Position numbers and translations under genes: made by a program. Shown one piece after another: positions 1-12,954 of a stretch of DNA of 64,000 nucleotides. The stretch is taken from NCBI GenBank assembly GCA_002751075.1, contig NAOQ01000081.1, positions 96,911-160,910 of the forward strand, written 5' to 3'. The first letter of the stretch is position 1. Each line of letters starts with the position of its first letter. Source of the stretch: Ichthyophonus hoferi. Lineage: Eukaryota; Opisthokonta; Ichthyosporea; Ichthyophonida; Ichthyophonidae. The notes below the pieces were generated by a model. The model was not told the origin of the DNA, made no database searches, and saw only the letters and a list, made by a program, of their open reading frames with translations.

Positions 1-3000
1 TTCCTCGCTGAGGAATCCCGTTGGGGCCTGCGGTGGTATAAGGTTTAGGTTTCCCTTTCATGTTTTTTCCTGTAGTGAAAATAAATACCTGACTCTACAT
101 TGCAGTGTCTATATATATGAAGCCCACATCACCAACTACTTCCTTCATGTACAAATAAAACTTATATATGTTCAGCTTCCATCTTTCTATTTTCCATTCA
201 CCGTTTCCTTTTGTCTCTGTTATACTATTTCGAATCTTCTATTTTACACAACGTCTCATAATAAACATGACGTGCTCTCCTACCAAATGACCTTATATAG
301 AATAACCTAATGCCAAAGCCTGACCTTTCATATTGTTATTTGTACTCTTTAAGGCGTGAGATACGGGAACTAAGGTGCCCTTGTAATGCTATATGAATCA
401 AAATACGGGCATCAATAAATGAGAAAGATAGGTCATGAATTAGGTCATGAATGCAGCATAATGCATACTTGCTAACATTACGGTTTATTTTCTTTTATAC
501 TTTACTTTCAATAGCTAATATATGACAATACTGAATAACAGTAAGGTATGAAATAAATATGCATAGGAATAACAATGTCAATGTGCTGGAAAGATTCCAA
601 AAACACCCTCAAATATATTAACTGGGTTTACGCAATATTCCAATCAATGATTATTGACTCTTATGATTGGTTGCTAAAAACAGGTGAGTAAAAATGATTA
701 ACTTGAATATTCAGCAATGTGGTACGCTATTTTCATTTTAAAGTTATTATCATTTATGCTAATCAGAGAAATTAACTAAGATAGTCTTCATATATTTTTA
801 TTTGTATGATGCTCTTAGACGTTTTTCTATAGTTGGGTTGATAGTTACACAGTTCTCTTTCAAAAAAAATACCTGAAATCATTTTTTTAATTTTTAAGGT
901 ATACTAAACATCTATATATATTCTTGGTACCTTGAGATCATTAAAGAGCCCGCCATAACCAATTCTAACAATTGTTTTCTTTCAAGTTTTTAAATTGGCC
1001 AAACGATGCTAAAACACAAAGATATAAATTAAAATTTTATATGTTGATAGTTAAACTGAGATGTGTTATTTAGCATCAGGATAGTAGTTCAGGGGCAGGA
1101 ACCTTGCATTTCTGTGTAAGTCAACTATGCACTATCCTGTGCATTTTGTAATAAACGATTTATTCCCAATGTAATAAGTTAGTAAGGTGTCAGTCATATT
1201 ATAATACATTCTTGTTCAACCATGGTTAAGCTTAGATGTGGACTAAGTGAAATAAACTAAGTTTGATTGCATCAATATTTATAGTAATATGAACGTAGTG
1301 GTTTCCAAATAAAATAAAAAGGAAGGTATGCATAGTGTACATACTCAGAAGATAACGTCAGCAGATAGATATAAGGTAAGCGATAAAATGCAAAAATAGT
1401 TTATGATAGAAATTGCAGACGGACGAGCAAAACTCCAAAAACATAGTGCTAACAAAAAGAAAATGTAAAAGAAGGTATGGATAATAAAGAAACAACAACC
1501 AGGATCAATGAATTATATGTGGAGAAGTGAGTTGTGGGGTTAAAGTTTGCTTACTGGAAAGAGGTCTTTTTGAATCACATTTTGCCCTCTGGTTTATAAT
1601 CGTAGTATCTGAATCCATTCCAATCCCGAGCCTTTTAGAATCTTTAAGTCAATGAATATAGGAGATGTGATTGATACACTTGCATTTGTTGTTCTGAATT
1701 TTATCCTATTTAAGTTTCCTTTTATGCTCAGTTACCGTTATAAAAGGAGCTGGCTGATTTGTCTCTGATCTGGCTTCCGCCAACAGATTTTGCTTGTTCA
1801 TTTCAATATTTTTGGTGGGTTACGGTAGTTGGAATTTTCTAATCATATGCATGTTTAGAGCCATAAAGAACACTAGCACCGTTAATGTTCTTTTATACTT
1901 ATACTAGTAAAATAACCAAGAGTATTCATTAAATATATTAAAGCCTACATTGTACCATACACTATTCTTTACTCTGGACTGATTCAGGTTCATTTTCATC
2001 ATTAATATGATTCATTAATATTTTATGTTTCTACTGATAAGACTATTTATACTCCTTGTTAATTTAATACAATGTGGAAAAGTTAATACTATAATACATA
2101 TATATCCCTTTAAACAAACTATTGTCTGTGTTGCGCTAGTACACCTGTTGCAACTAATCCTTGGAATTATGAAATTCTTAATGTAATTGGCAATCATAGT
2201 AAATAGAGCGATCTCTTGGGAACACGAGTTCTATTTAGAAAATTGATCTCAGTACGGGCACAGAAGCAATAAAAGAGCAGGATTGTATATTAAGATCCGT
2301 AACATATTTTGAGCAAAAGAAGGATAATCAAATGGTTTACCTTTAGTGATGCCATAGGCATTCTGCATGATTTTGATAGCAAGTTCCTACTTTTTGAAGG
2401 GTCAACTGATGTTTGATATTCAAATGTAGTACATGGTTACTACATTTTCGTATTATAGCAACTATTGGAATAAATTTTATTGTTCCTTTAATTTCACATG
2501 CAGTTATATTAGTATATAATTCTATGCATACACCAGCACGTTTATAGCATTTATAATATAGAGTTTATTTTTAGCACTAATATTTGTATTCTAAATATCT
2601 TGTTGCTCTAGTAAATTTTGCTGTATGGAATGTATTGTAATTGTTCCCAATGAAATGTATTACCTTTAACTCACATGTTGAGTCACTTCGGATTAAATTA
2701 CAAATAATATGCCACTATTTTATCAGTTAATAAAATTGACCCCTCATAACCTCGAAGCTAAGTTTCCCTCATATACCTTTATACCACTACATAGTTAGGC
2801 CAATTTAAGGAGTTCAGTTATTTATTATTTATTTGCTTTTTTATCGGTTATTTAGTTATTTTCTTATTTACTTTAAATATTTAATAGCTGTAGGCACTAG
2901 TTCTTATCTTAGTAGCTAGTTGATACGGCTACAACTTTGTGCATGCACATTAGGATATACACTTCATAACCTTAAGTGCTTATCTATAAGATGTCCAGTT

Positions 3001-3467
3001 TACGCTAAGACAAAGTAGTACGATATTTGTGGATTGCTGATGTTTGTATACAATTATCAATCAAAAGTCCGCTTTCAAACAAAACACATTTTTAAAGAAA
3101 TCTTTCTGCCATACAGATGGGCTGGGTTAATCAAGTATAAAGTTTACTTATACAGTTAAGGATTGTACTGTACTTACTAACATTATATTATGTAAGTGTA
3201 AACTAACATCTAGGCATAAACCCAATTAAAGATTGTCTAATTAAAGTTTGTAAACATTACTGTTATCACTGTAGTGGTCATCACATTTTACAAGGGTAAA
3301 TTGATAAGATGTCGGCGAATAGCGATAACAGGACTCCTCTAAATCTTAGCAACCTTCGTGTTTTCAGATTTTGAGAAAAAAAGAGGTATAGGAGCAAAAA
3401 TGTCCGTTATCGTATCGTGTAGTTTAACCTATCATAAACTTGATTGGTAGAAGTGAGTCACATCCTA
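1..3467. other. Intergenic, no gene seen
   Basis: A+T-rich sequence with no open frame longer than about 60 codons. No exon flanked by convincing splice sites, no RNA gene and no clear repeat was seen on either strand. Distal exons of an off-window gene cannot be excluded. Confidence 0.5.
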
Positions 3468-4055
3468 NNNNNNNNNNNNNNNNNNNNNNNNNNNNNNNNN
3501 NNNNNNNNNNNNNNNNNNNNNNNNNNNNNNNNNNNNNNNNNNNNNNNNNNNNNNNNNNNNNNNNNNNNNNNNNNNNNNNNNNNNNNNNNNNNNNNNNNNN
3601 NNNNNNNNNNNNNNNNNNNNNNNNNNNNNNNNNNNNNNNNNNNNNNNNNNNNNNNNNNNNNNNNNNNNNNNNNNNNNNNNNNNNNNNNNNNNNNNNNNNN
3701 NNNNNNNNNNNNNNNNNNNNNNNNNNNNNNNNNNNNNNNNNNNNNNNNNNNNNNNNNNNNNNNNNNNNNNNNNNNNNNNNNNNNNNNNNNNNNNNNNNNN
3801 NNNNNNNNNNNNNNNNNNNNNNNNNNNNNNNNNNNNNNNNNNNNNNNNNNNNNNNNNNNNNNNNNNNNNNNNNNNNNNNNNNNNNNNNNNNNNNNNNNNN
3901 NNNNNNNNNNNNNNNNNNNNNNNNNNNNNNNNNNNNNNNNNNNNNNNNNNNNNNNNNNNNNNNNNNNNNNNNNNNNNNNNNNNNNNNNNNNNNNNNNNNN
4001 NNNNNNNNNNNNNNNNNNNNNNNNNNNNNNNNNNNNNNNNNNNNNNNNNNNNNNN
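3468..4055. other. Assembly gap (588 N)
   Basis: Run of 588 unresolved bases. The open frames that seem to cross it are artefacts of N having no stop codons. Confidence 0.99.
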
Positions 4056-5560
4056 AATTACATAAACATATATTTTTATAATCTATAAAGAAATATCATA
4101 TATATAATATGACTTTACTAAATAAAGAATGTAGTCTATCTATAGATTGTAATGTATAGTTTAATCTTGGTCAAATATCCAATGGCAATTATATGGCAAT
4201 TACATTGAATTTTATTAAGATTGGTTCATTCACGTCAGGAATCTCATAATCTCCTGAAGTAATTTAATCTACCAGCGTTGGGCAGCCAAATTTTCTCGAT
4301 GATGCCATGCCAGTGATGCACTTAAATCAGGCAATTACCATGTGACGCTGGAATCATCGAGTTGAAAACATTCTCGTTTCTTAAACTCTATTAGTGGAAG
4401 CACCGGTATACGGAACGACTTCCTTAGCAGTAAATTATTTAAATGATTTTTTTATACCATACCTACAAGGTTTAAAAACATAAACTACCATGCGGTCATT
4501 GACCATCCACGCTCTTTCATTGAAAGAGATATTCATATATATTCCAACCCAAGGCTGTCCCAGGTGTACACGTGTTAAGAAACCTGTTAATTACGATCAT
4601 GTTTAATGCTATTCTTGTCATATACTTGTTATAAAAGATAGATTTTCATTAGCCTAAAATTAAGCAAATAACTTACAAATAGAGTCCGGTCGTTGAGTTT
4701 TGCCAATACGGTCATTTAAAATTTTGCGTTATCCTGATATATCTCGACATTATCTACATTATGTATATATATCTCCAGATAAATGATTGGCTGTGTTCAA
4801 ATTGCTAATAGTAAATAGTAGATTGGTCACGCGCGTTTGAATTTGACCCAACTCTATCTGATTGGCGTGAGTTCTAGTACCAATGAATTTTTTCTGACAT
4901 TATTTTTGAATTTTAAATTTCATATTGCGTATTATAATTACCAAATTACCATTTAATTTAAATTTGGGATCTTATTCCAACTCCTGGGCCAAAGGTGGAA
5001 TTTACATGTGGCGTGAACTGAACTTTATTCAGTATACTAATGTGTCATGGTTATGATAACAATACTATATCTACAATTTTGTAGCAAAGCGGCTGTTTGG
5101 TTGTTCCAAAAGCAATAGATGAGTCGACAATATATTGGTTTAAAGCGCATCATTACTTCCATAAACGCAATTATTATTGGTATAAATAATCTATTGGCGC
5201 TATAATACCAAGACGCAAAATCCTTAATTGCGCATTAGATTCAATAAATGTACAGGTTAATGATTGGTAGATGTAAAACATGTGTTTATAACCTACAATA
5301 TTACCCAATCATAGTTCTTTCTCGGTAACTGAAGCACAACCCGCGCTAAAAAAAAAACCAATATATTATACACAGTGAGTGGGCACGAGCCACGATGATT
5401 ATTTAATTTAGAACCAAGTATTTGTCTGATACGCAGATCTTAAGTAAATTGCAATCAGAATCACTTCATATCCTCATTTGTTTTTTTGTAGAATACGAGT
5501 AGTACTTTGTATTTTTTTAAAAAATATATTTTTTTTAATTTCTTTTTGCGACTTGCAATT
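4056..5560. other. Upstream region of the zinc-finger gene, rich in CCAAT/ATTGG boxes
   Basis: No coding exon seen. Between about 4780 and 5360 roughly ten ATTGG or CCAAT pentamers occur on both strands (for example near 4783, 4823, 4860, 4881, 5134, 5191, 5261, 5306 and 5357), ending about 200 bp before the zinc-finger ATG at 5561. This is the core motif of the NF-Y factor. Whether the density exceeds the genome background is not known. Confidence 0.35.
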
Positions 5561-6295
5561 ATGGCTGATGGTGCACAATTCAATTCTATTACAAGTCGAC
5601 ATTTTAAAGGCAAAGATAAATTTGCTTTGAACAGTTTAAAAATGTCTTTCAGTCCAACGAAGAAGGATTCCTCTACGCCTTCTCCTTCATCAAAAACTTC
5701 ATTAAAAAAGGAAAAAAGCGATAAGGGATGGAAAAATACCTTTTCCAGAATGTATAGTAAAAAATATTCACACCTTTTGGCAAAAAGTAACTCTTTTGAG
5801 GAAAGGATAAACGAGTACGATAGCAGTTCTCCTGTAAAACAAAGCAGCTCAACGCCTTATCTCCTTAAAGATATGTCCGTACCTAGTACGCCCACTATGG
5901 GTACAAAGTCGACTGCATCATCGAGTCTTCTTACCACTCCACCTCCAGCAGCACAGACAGTAGACGAAATTAGTATGTTTAAAAACATCCCACAAAATCT
6001 GCTCAATAACACCAATGATAGCAATAGCAATACAGCTTCTTCCACGCTTAATGGCACACCCTCGAATGGAGTCGACTCTGGTAATTCAGGTTCCTCGGTT
6101 CCTCAGCGATCAATGTATTCTTGCAATCACGAAGGATGCAACCAGTCTTTTAATCGCTTCCACCTGCTCAACAAACATATTCAAGATGCCCATCAAATAG
6201 CCGCTATAAGTCTTGTAGCAGTAAGGCCAGAGTCTGGCTATAGAGAGGAGAGACACCGTTTACGGGTAGAAGTAGAGCAAGGATGGATATCGTAA
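5561..6295 (+). CDS. C2H2 zinc-finger protein (single exon or first exon)
   Basis: Open frame of 244 codons from the ATG at 5561; an in-frame ATG at 5507 lies in a T-rich stretch and looks like leader. The first 185 residues are low complexity, rich in Ser, Thr, Pro, Lys and Asn, with a basic/aromatic patch (GWKNTFSRMYSKKYSHLL) near residue 65. They are followed by one classical C2H2 finger, YSCNHEGCNQSFNRFHLLNK then H-x4-H, with spacing C-x4-C-x12-H-x4-H at about residues 187-210. The reading frame runs 30 codons past the finger to a stop at 6293-6295, but a good splice donor (GCA|GTAAGG, GT at 6221) lies just after the finger, so the true C-terminus may be in a downstream exon I could not identify. 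Probably a nuclear nucleic-acid-binding protein. I do not recognise the family, and no partner is suggested by the neighbours. Confidence 0.7.
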   Translation: MADGAQFNSITSRHFKGKDKFALNSLKMSFSPTKKDSSTPSPSSKTSLKKEKSDKGWKNTFSRMYSKKYSHLLAKSNSFEERINEYDSSSPVKQSSSTPYLLKDMSVPSTPTMGTKSTASSSLLTTPPPAAQTVDEISMFKNIPQNLLNNTNDSNSNTASSTLNGTPSNGVDSGNSGSSVPQRSMYSCNHEGCNQSFNRFHLLNKHIQDAHQIAAISLVAVRPESGYREERHRLRVEVEQGWIS

Positions 6296-8770
6296 ATATA
6301 TTATAGTTAATTAATTGTGTTTTTAAAAAATTTAGATGCAGTTCTTCCTATCCGTCTATTTAAAACACCAAAATTGTTTACTCTATTGAGGATTTTCGGT
6401 GGACACTTCAAATAGAATTGGATATAGTGCAATATATTTTAGTCGAGATTCTATAATAAATCTTAAATTCTGATTATTGGAATATTGTTATATATATTAT
6501 TGTCAATTTTTATGTCTACAAACAATGTCAGTGAGTCTTATATTTTATATTGGCAAGAAAATTTCCTCAGCTGAATTGCCCTGCCTATTAAACAACTGCA
6601 ACCATTTCTTTTGCCATGTGTATTAGTTATATTTTTCTGTTTGCTTATTATTTACTTTTTTTTTGTTGATCTAATGTATTCTGCAGTCTTACATAGCTAT
6701 TTACATTATTTTGTTTTTGTGTGTGGTGTTTCAGAAATTTATACAGAATTGATCTGAAATTGAATATTTAATAACAAAACTAACATAAGTACTATATCCT
6801 ATTGGATATTAGCTATCAGCTACTGCAGTTTGATGTATGATACAGACTATATCAATTATTATATTCCAAGTACAATGTTATAAAATATAAATGATTTGTT
6901 TAACTTTCCAGTAAATCATATAACCTAAAATTGTTTTTGGTTGAAGACAACATGATAGTCCATGGATGTAAGATATATTTATTTTCTATATTAAGTAATC
7001 CACTCTTGATGCCCGATCTGTGATTTACAGTGTCTTTCAGATAGTTAACAGAATAAAAGGGTGGTTTAGAAGTAACGGAAACTGTCAAAATACATAGTCT
7101 GTAGCTGAAAGCTTTTACACATTATTTTTTCTCTCTTCAAATAGTACCGTGAGGTAACCTTCTATACATTTTCAACGCTTGCGTTTTTTCTTTTTATTGC
7201 TACTTCAGGTTTGAGCAAATTTCAATGTATCGTATACTTAGTATACTATATTATAGATATATCTAGGCGCGTAAAACCTTCGGTGTTATGCTTTTGTTTT
7301 TCAGCCCGCCTTCCCCCGTCCAATGCTTGTACTTGTTCAGCAAAGAATATATCGAATCGCTGTCCTTATTTTAAGCAGTTTTATCCGATCTTTATTTTCT
7401 CGTCTCCAAGATAATACCTTGTTATCTAGAATATACATTCGCCCCTTGATCTCCTTGATCTATACTCTTATATTTTATATTGTATATTTCCTTTGCTCCT
7501 CTCCCCTTCTTACTTTATTAGACATCATTTCTTCTTGGCTTCATATATATGAACACATTTACCCATTAATTTATTAAACTTTTTTATTTGCTTTCCGTAT
7601 ATGGTATTACGGTTTTTTTTTCTTTCCTATTGCCCATACAAAGGAATATACATCATAAAAATGCGATTGCAGTAAATGATCCAGTATATATATATAAAGA
7701 TGCCATTAATATATCTGTATGGAATCTATGTGACTAACTGTCTGTTAATATTGCAGTCATTTAATAGCAGTCTAGCTTTTTATCGACAGCATACAATCAT
7801 TTGAGTCGATATAAACACACAGGAGGTGGGTCAATACTAGATAGAGAACCTCATAGTAGGACAGATTACAATAATGATCAAGCTGTTTTTAACATTCCTA
7901 GACACCTAATATTATTATTACATCAAAACCACAAAGAGGCCATAGTAGTATACTTTCAATTGCATATTGGGCAGTATATATTATATATTCTACTATCATT
8001 TATATATACTGTTTACTTAATAGGAATTCCTATTTGTCTCAGAAATATATTAAATATCTCTCCCGTTATTGATATTATCTCCTACAGAATAACCGAAACA
8101 ATTCGCCACAACCAAGAATATTCTATTTTAATAGCAATTTTTTTGTTTTCTGTTTAGCCAATCTAATACTCGATGCATCTTTAACTATTTATAGCAAAAG
8201 AACAATTAAGATTTACAATTATAACGTTAAAATACAGAAAAAACACTTCAATTAAAGACACCATCTCTCCCCAATATTATCCTTACTCCCCTATATCCAC
8301 TATGATATGTACCTCTGACCAACCATATTCATTAGGATACAACCATGTTACAACTATACATTGAATAGTCATTTGGATTTCACCGCTATAACTATCCTCA
8401 AAGGAAATGAATACATTACATTGTAATTATCTACTATTACCATATGCACAGCTCTAGGTTCAATAACCCTAGAAAACATCGTCACACAACAATATAACAG
8501 TTAACATTATCTTTAACAATCAGCTCATACCTCCAATACCAGTAGATATTTTAACACAGAGATTCCCTAAGTATGGATGCAATATCCACAATATATGAAT
8601 TCACATCATTTACTTTTGCCGGTATAATGTCACAGATAATAACAATCATAACAAGTTATGTTATCAATAGCCCTAATATTTCCTCTCAACAGCGTCAGAC
8701 GGGTCCAGCCCGACATAGACTAGTAATTGTAAACAGAGAACATAATTGGTACACTTGTCCTACTAAAATA
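6296..8770. other. Intergenic or 3' UTR/intron, no gene seen
   Basis: A+T-rich, with several short open frames lacking domain-like composition and without matched splice sites. It may hold the 3' UTR or further exons of the zinc-finger gene on the + strand and the 3' UTR of the peptidyl-tRNA hydrolase on the - strand (below 8771). Confidence 0.4.
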
Positions 8771-11700
8771 TTATGGGTAAAGCCGCATTTTTCCGGTCAC
8801 TTGATTCACCAGCTCAGTGGGACCGAAGATACCACAGACCGTATGACTACCAGGGGCGACTGTAGGAGAAAGTTAATAAAGGACTATATAACATAACCTA
8901 ATACATATAATAGTATATAATAATATAATAAGCCGCTTTATATATACAGCTTCACCCTTACACCAGGAAACTAACAGGTGTGTCTATGTTACTTGAAGGA
9001 TATATATATATATATAGTATATTAGATACAGAAAGACATAATAAGATCATATAGCAATACATATGAAAATGTACATGTGCCCCTACTAGTAGTTACAATT
9101 ATACGTGTTTATATGCCACATTAAAATAAATAAATACTTACACACTTTATACACTATACAACCATTACTACTTAATTTTGTATCACCTATTCTATATAGC
9201 TCTCACTCCACCCACACTTGGTACATGTTCATAGAGACGTTTATAGAAGTGCTACAGCCACTAACTATGTTAGAACATATGCTAATAAGCCGAAGAATAT
9301 ATATATATAAGTAAATAAAAATAAAAATAGGGGAGTAGGTAAGTGTATAAATAATTATTTACAGCCGGAATTGTGGCTATAGATAATACAAATATAGAGG
9401 AGATTGAAGATGTGAGAGTAAAGTGAAATGGATAAAACGCAAGGATAATATAATAGAAAGATATGCTAGCCTATCACCAGAAGGAAATAAAAGACAGCAG
9501 ACAGTCATATTTAGGTATTCAATTACGTACTCTGTGTTCTGTTGGTAGAAACAGAAAGGAGCGTTAGTGTGATATTGGGCCAATAGTTCCATATAGGTCT
9601 TGAATTAAGTATTTTATTTCTCATAGACACTAGATACTTATAACGAGTGGAGTGTAGGTAGGGATTATGAGGAGTATTCTTATATATATCGAACCATGAA
9701 ATAAGAAAACAAAATATCCAAATACAAAGTATACCTACAGGCAAACAGGTCAATCCAAGTGTATAGGTACATATCTATTTATACCCATCTATATACAACT
9801 ATTCACATGCCTACTCAGCTGGTATGCTTTCTTTCTCTGTATATATCACGACTGCAACAGTGTATATACACTTCCAAGTAAACCTACATCTGTGAGCTAT
9901 AATCTAACTATAACCCAGTAATCACACCTACCTTCCAGCATCTTGTACTACATAGTGAGGTAGGGCTAGTTCTTTAGCATTGGCTGCCAATTCATGTAAG
10001 GTTTCTTCATTTTTGGCCTGAAGCACTATCTTGGTCTCACCATATTCCTCCCATTCCTCAAGGAATGGTATAACATCATCTCTCTCGGATGACTCCTGGG
10101 TAAAGAGAGAAAGAGGACGATAGAGAGGATTGGAAAGGAAATAGACAAAAACAAAGAAAGAATAAAGGCAAGGGAAAACAGTGGAGAGTCAGATTGGCAC
10201 ATATACACCTACACATGAGTCTATTTCAGTCATTTATTATTACTCATCTCTTTACTAATTAGAGGATGGTATGTATGCTATAGTAACCTAAGATTGTTCT
10301 TTGAACTATTGAGCTAGGGTGAAAGAAAATAGTTGGAGTATAGTTAGTAATATTTAGCCAATACTAATCGAGAAAAACAATAGACACATATGCCAACATA
10401 GAGAATATATCGAAGTAGGGGAATGGATATACAGTCTATAGAGAAAAGGAAATCTAACAACACAAAGATGATTGAAAGAGATAATGATAAATACAGGCAT
10501 ACGCTGTAGTAATATATATAGTAGATAAACAAGATACGAGCAAGACTACACAGTATTATCAGGCTAGTAATCTAGATAAAGACCAGTAAGTCTCGGTTAT
10601 AGATGAGTGCTATTAATGCATTGGCTAATAGTCTTGGGATTTATTTAAGCCTTTACATCAACGTAAATAAGTAGATATAATATTTAAACCCTAACTGTGC
10701 TCTGTTCAAAAGAAGAGGCAATAAGAGACAACAGTGTTTATCAATTGCAAGGGCATCTCTGTGATATGTATATTATATGTACTGTATTAGGCCATTAATA
10801 TCACATAAACTAGAATAATAACATAGTCCAAGTATAGTCAAATATACAGAATATGTCACATCAAACCAAATACAACTACCATCTCATATAGGGTTCGCAC
10901 TTACTTGATAGACAGCCAAGCAAGCATGACAGCACTGAGCGGCTACCTTTCCAGGGGTCATTCCTAGACCTAGGTTGACAACCAGTACCATCTTACTGTG
11001 TTTAGACTCTACAGGGGGTAGGGTTCGCACCTCTTCATCTAAGGGCATATCATTACTATAAATAATAGTGACTAATACTTCTACAAGCACGGTTTACTAC
11101 AGCTGCCCCTCACCACCTCTGTCTCATATCCCCTGTTTTCTCTTATGTTCTCTGTATTCAATCATAAAATTTTGTTTCGTGTGTATGCATGCATATATAA
11201 AGACGAAATTACAAATATATACATACATGAATACATACAAGATATCTATATTATTATCCATTGTTGTAAGTACTATACTTATAACACAATAGAATTTTGA
11301 AAAGTATGTGCATACACATACACATATATATATATGCATATTTGAATCGGTATGAGTATAAATTAATAATAAAAGCATTTATAATGAAAAAGGGGTAGGT
11401 CAATGGAATAAAATGGAATATCAAAATCGTTTTAAATTAATGAATATATATTGGTTGACATGCTGATCTTGAAGTATATGCCATTGGAATATATATAGCC
11501 AATCGTCTTCATTGGAAAACTTAAATAATAATAATAAAAACCAGAATCCAGAGGAGAGGCAGTTAAAGCGTATAACGTTTTTTCAACCAGTAGTATACAC
11601 AAAGGAATTATATAAAAATAGGATACCAAGCAAGAAAGGAAATAATCTATCATATCATCTAGCAACAGAGAATTGTATCACACACACCACCTGGTAGGCT

Positions 11701-12954
11701 AGTTATATATTTAACCCCAAAGTTAATATAAATAATGTGAATATATATATGATCCACTATCGTTATAGTGACAAAAGGCAAATCAAACTATTATATTAAA
11801 TACACTTCCAAACATAGTACCCTCATCCTCTTCACTTTCTTCTTCATTAGAATCAAAATGCGTGTTGATATTTGCATCATCAGCGTGCTCAGCGAGCCTA
11901 TTGATCAACATCATGCTATGTCAATCCCCAGTCACAAAATAAACAGGCACACACATGTATGTATGTATATATATCCCTGACTTGTCTATGAGCAATGCTA
12001 ACCCGATTCTTTCCCGTTTCCGTCCCTTTAATCTCCTGAATATTGGACCATCTACTCTGTTGTCTTCTACATGAGCACAATAAACATATATACTGATGCA
12101 TTTACATTCGTAGTTATATACAAACACTCCCTCTTTTTTACAAGCCAACACACTTCTAACCAAACAGTATTGTACAATAACAATACCTAGTGGACTGTAA
12201 AAGAAACAAGATTTACTATATAATTGACAGAGTAAGTTAATTTTAAGACAGTCCAGTATGTTTATTATACACACAACATAGCAATACATTTTATTTTCCT
12301 CTCTATCCACCTACCAGTTTACAGCCTCGGGTATACCGGTATATTCAGTGTAAAACAGGGCCCGCTTAGTGGCATTCTCTGAAAAACCCTGAGTAAAGAT
12401 ATAACAGTATGAGTTATAGGTCATAAAGGAGAAAGTCGAAGTGGGCTTCGTCTTTGCAGTAGAACCTCAATTTATTCAGTCTGAACAGACACATACCAAA
12501 ACAAACATGTAGGTAGATGTGTTATTAACGCTTGGTGTGTAAAGCATGGGTGAAGATACATGCAATTTATATACATATACAGAATAATGTGCTTAGGCAT
12601 GCAGCTATTTTATATATATTAACATGTAGACAAGTATTTCGTTACTCACTGCCATTATCCCAATGTAGTGAGCTTGTGTATATTTGTAGAGAAGGTAGTG
12701 TGTGTTGTGTGTGAGGAAGACTAATAAAGAAAGAAATCTTGATAAATAGTAATTTAAATATAATATACAGGAACACGTACAGTTCCCTTCAATAACATGT
12801 ATAGTATAGCTCCCCCCCCCTTTTATTGCAACCGTCCAGAGACCATATCAACCAACTCTTTCTGAAGAGCAGTCCCCTCCTTCTTATCTTCGTTGACCTT
12901 CAGAGAGAGGGCTATGGCCTCTTGAAGTGCCTTGTCATCAGCCTGGTCCTCCAT
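8771..12954 (-). CDS. PTRH2: Peptidyl-tRNA hydrolase 2, UIM-UBA-PTH2 architecture
   Basis: Seven exons on the minus strand: 12954-12844, 12388-12315, 11897-11806, 11038-10905, 10095-9932, 9538-9531 and 8859-8771. All introns are GT-AG and all phases agree, giving 223 residues. The protein starts with a ubiquitin-interacting-motif-like helix (DDKALQEAIALSLK, residues 6-19). A UBA domain follows at about 29-73 (ELVDMGFSENATKRAL ... GIPEAVNWLAEHADD), then an acidic linker, then the PTH2 domain from about 105 to the end. PTH2 landmarks: KMVLVVN, GKVAAQCCHA, EEWEEYGETKIVLQAK, QDAGRTQIAPGSHT. This family cleaves peptidyl-tRNA released from stalled ribosomes; PTH2 proteins with an N-terminal UBA domain are known in other animals. 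The UBA and UIM should bind ubiquitin. Unlike human PTRH2 there is no N-terminal membrane anchor. It is divergent with RBM39. Confidence 0.93.
9531..9538 (-). other. PTRH2: 8-nt microexon of the PTH2 gene (exon 6)
   Basis: Exon 5 ends in phase 2 (DAG + AG) and the last exon begins in phase 1 (TC + APGSHT), so an exon of length 2 modulo 3 must lie between them. Minus-strand bases AACACAGA at 9538-9531 fit exactly: they follow a pyrimidine-rich acceptor (TTTCTGTTTCTACCAACAG) and precede the donor GTACGT. They complete Arg, add Thr-Gln and give the first base of Ile, restoring the family signature DAGRTQIAPG. I found no other match to this pattern in the intron. Confidence 0.88.

Noticed and set aside
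3440-4088. Two 213-214-codon open frames
   Set aside because: They exist only because the gap has no stop codons; the real sequence at each end is about ten codons.
10891-11030. GGTTCG words as tRNA T-loop remnants
   Set aside because: No acceptor stem or A box; the positions belong to the PTH2 exon and its donor.
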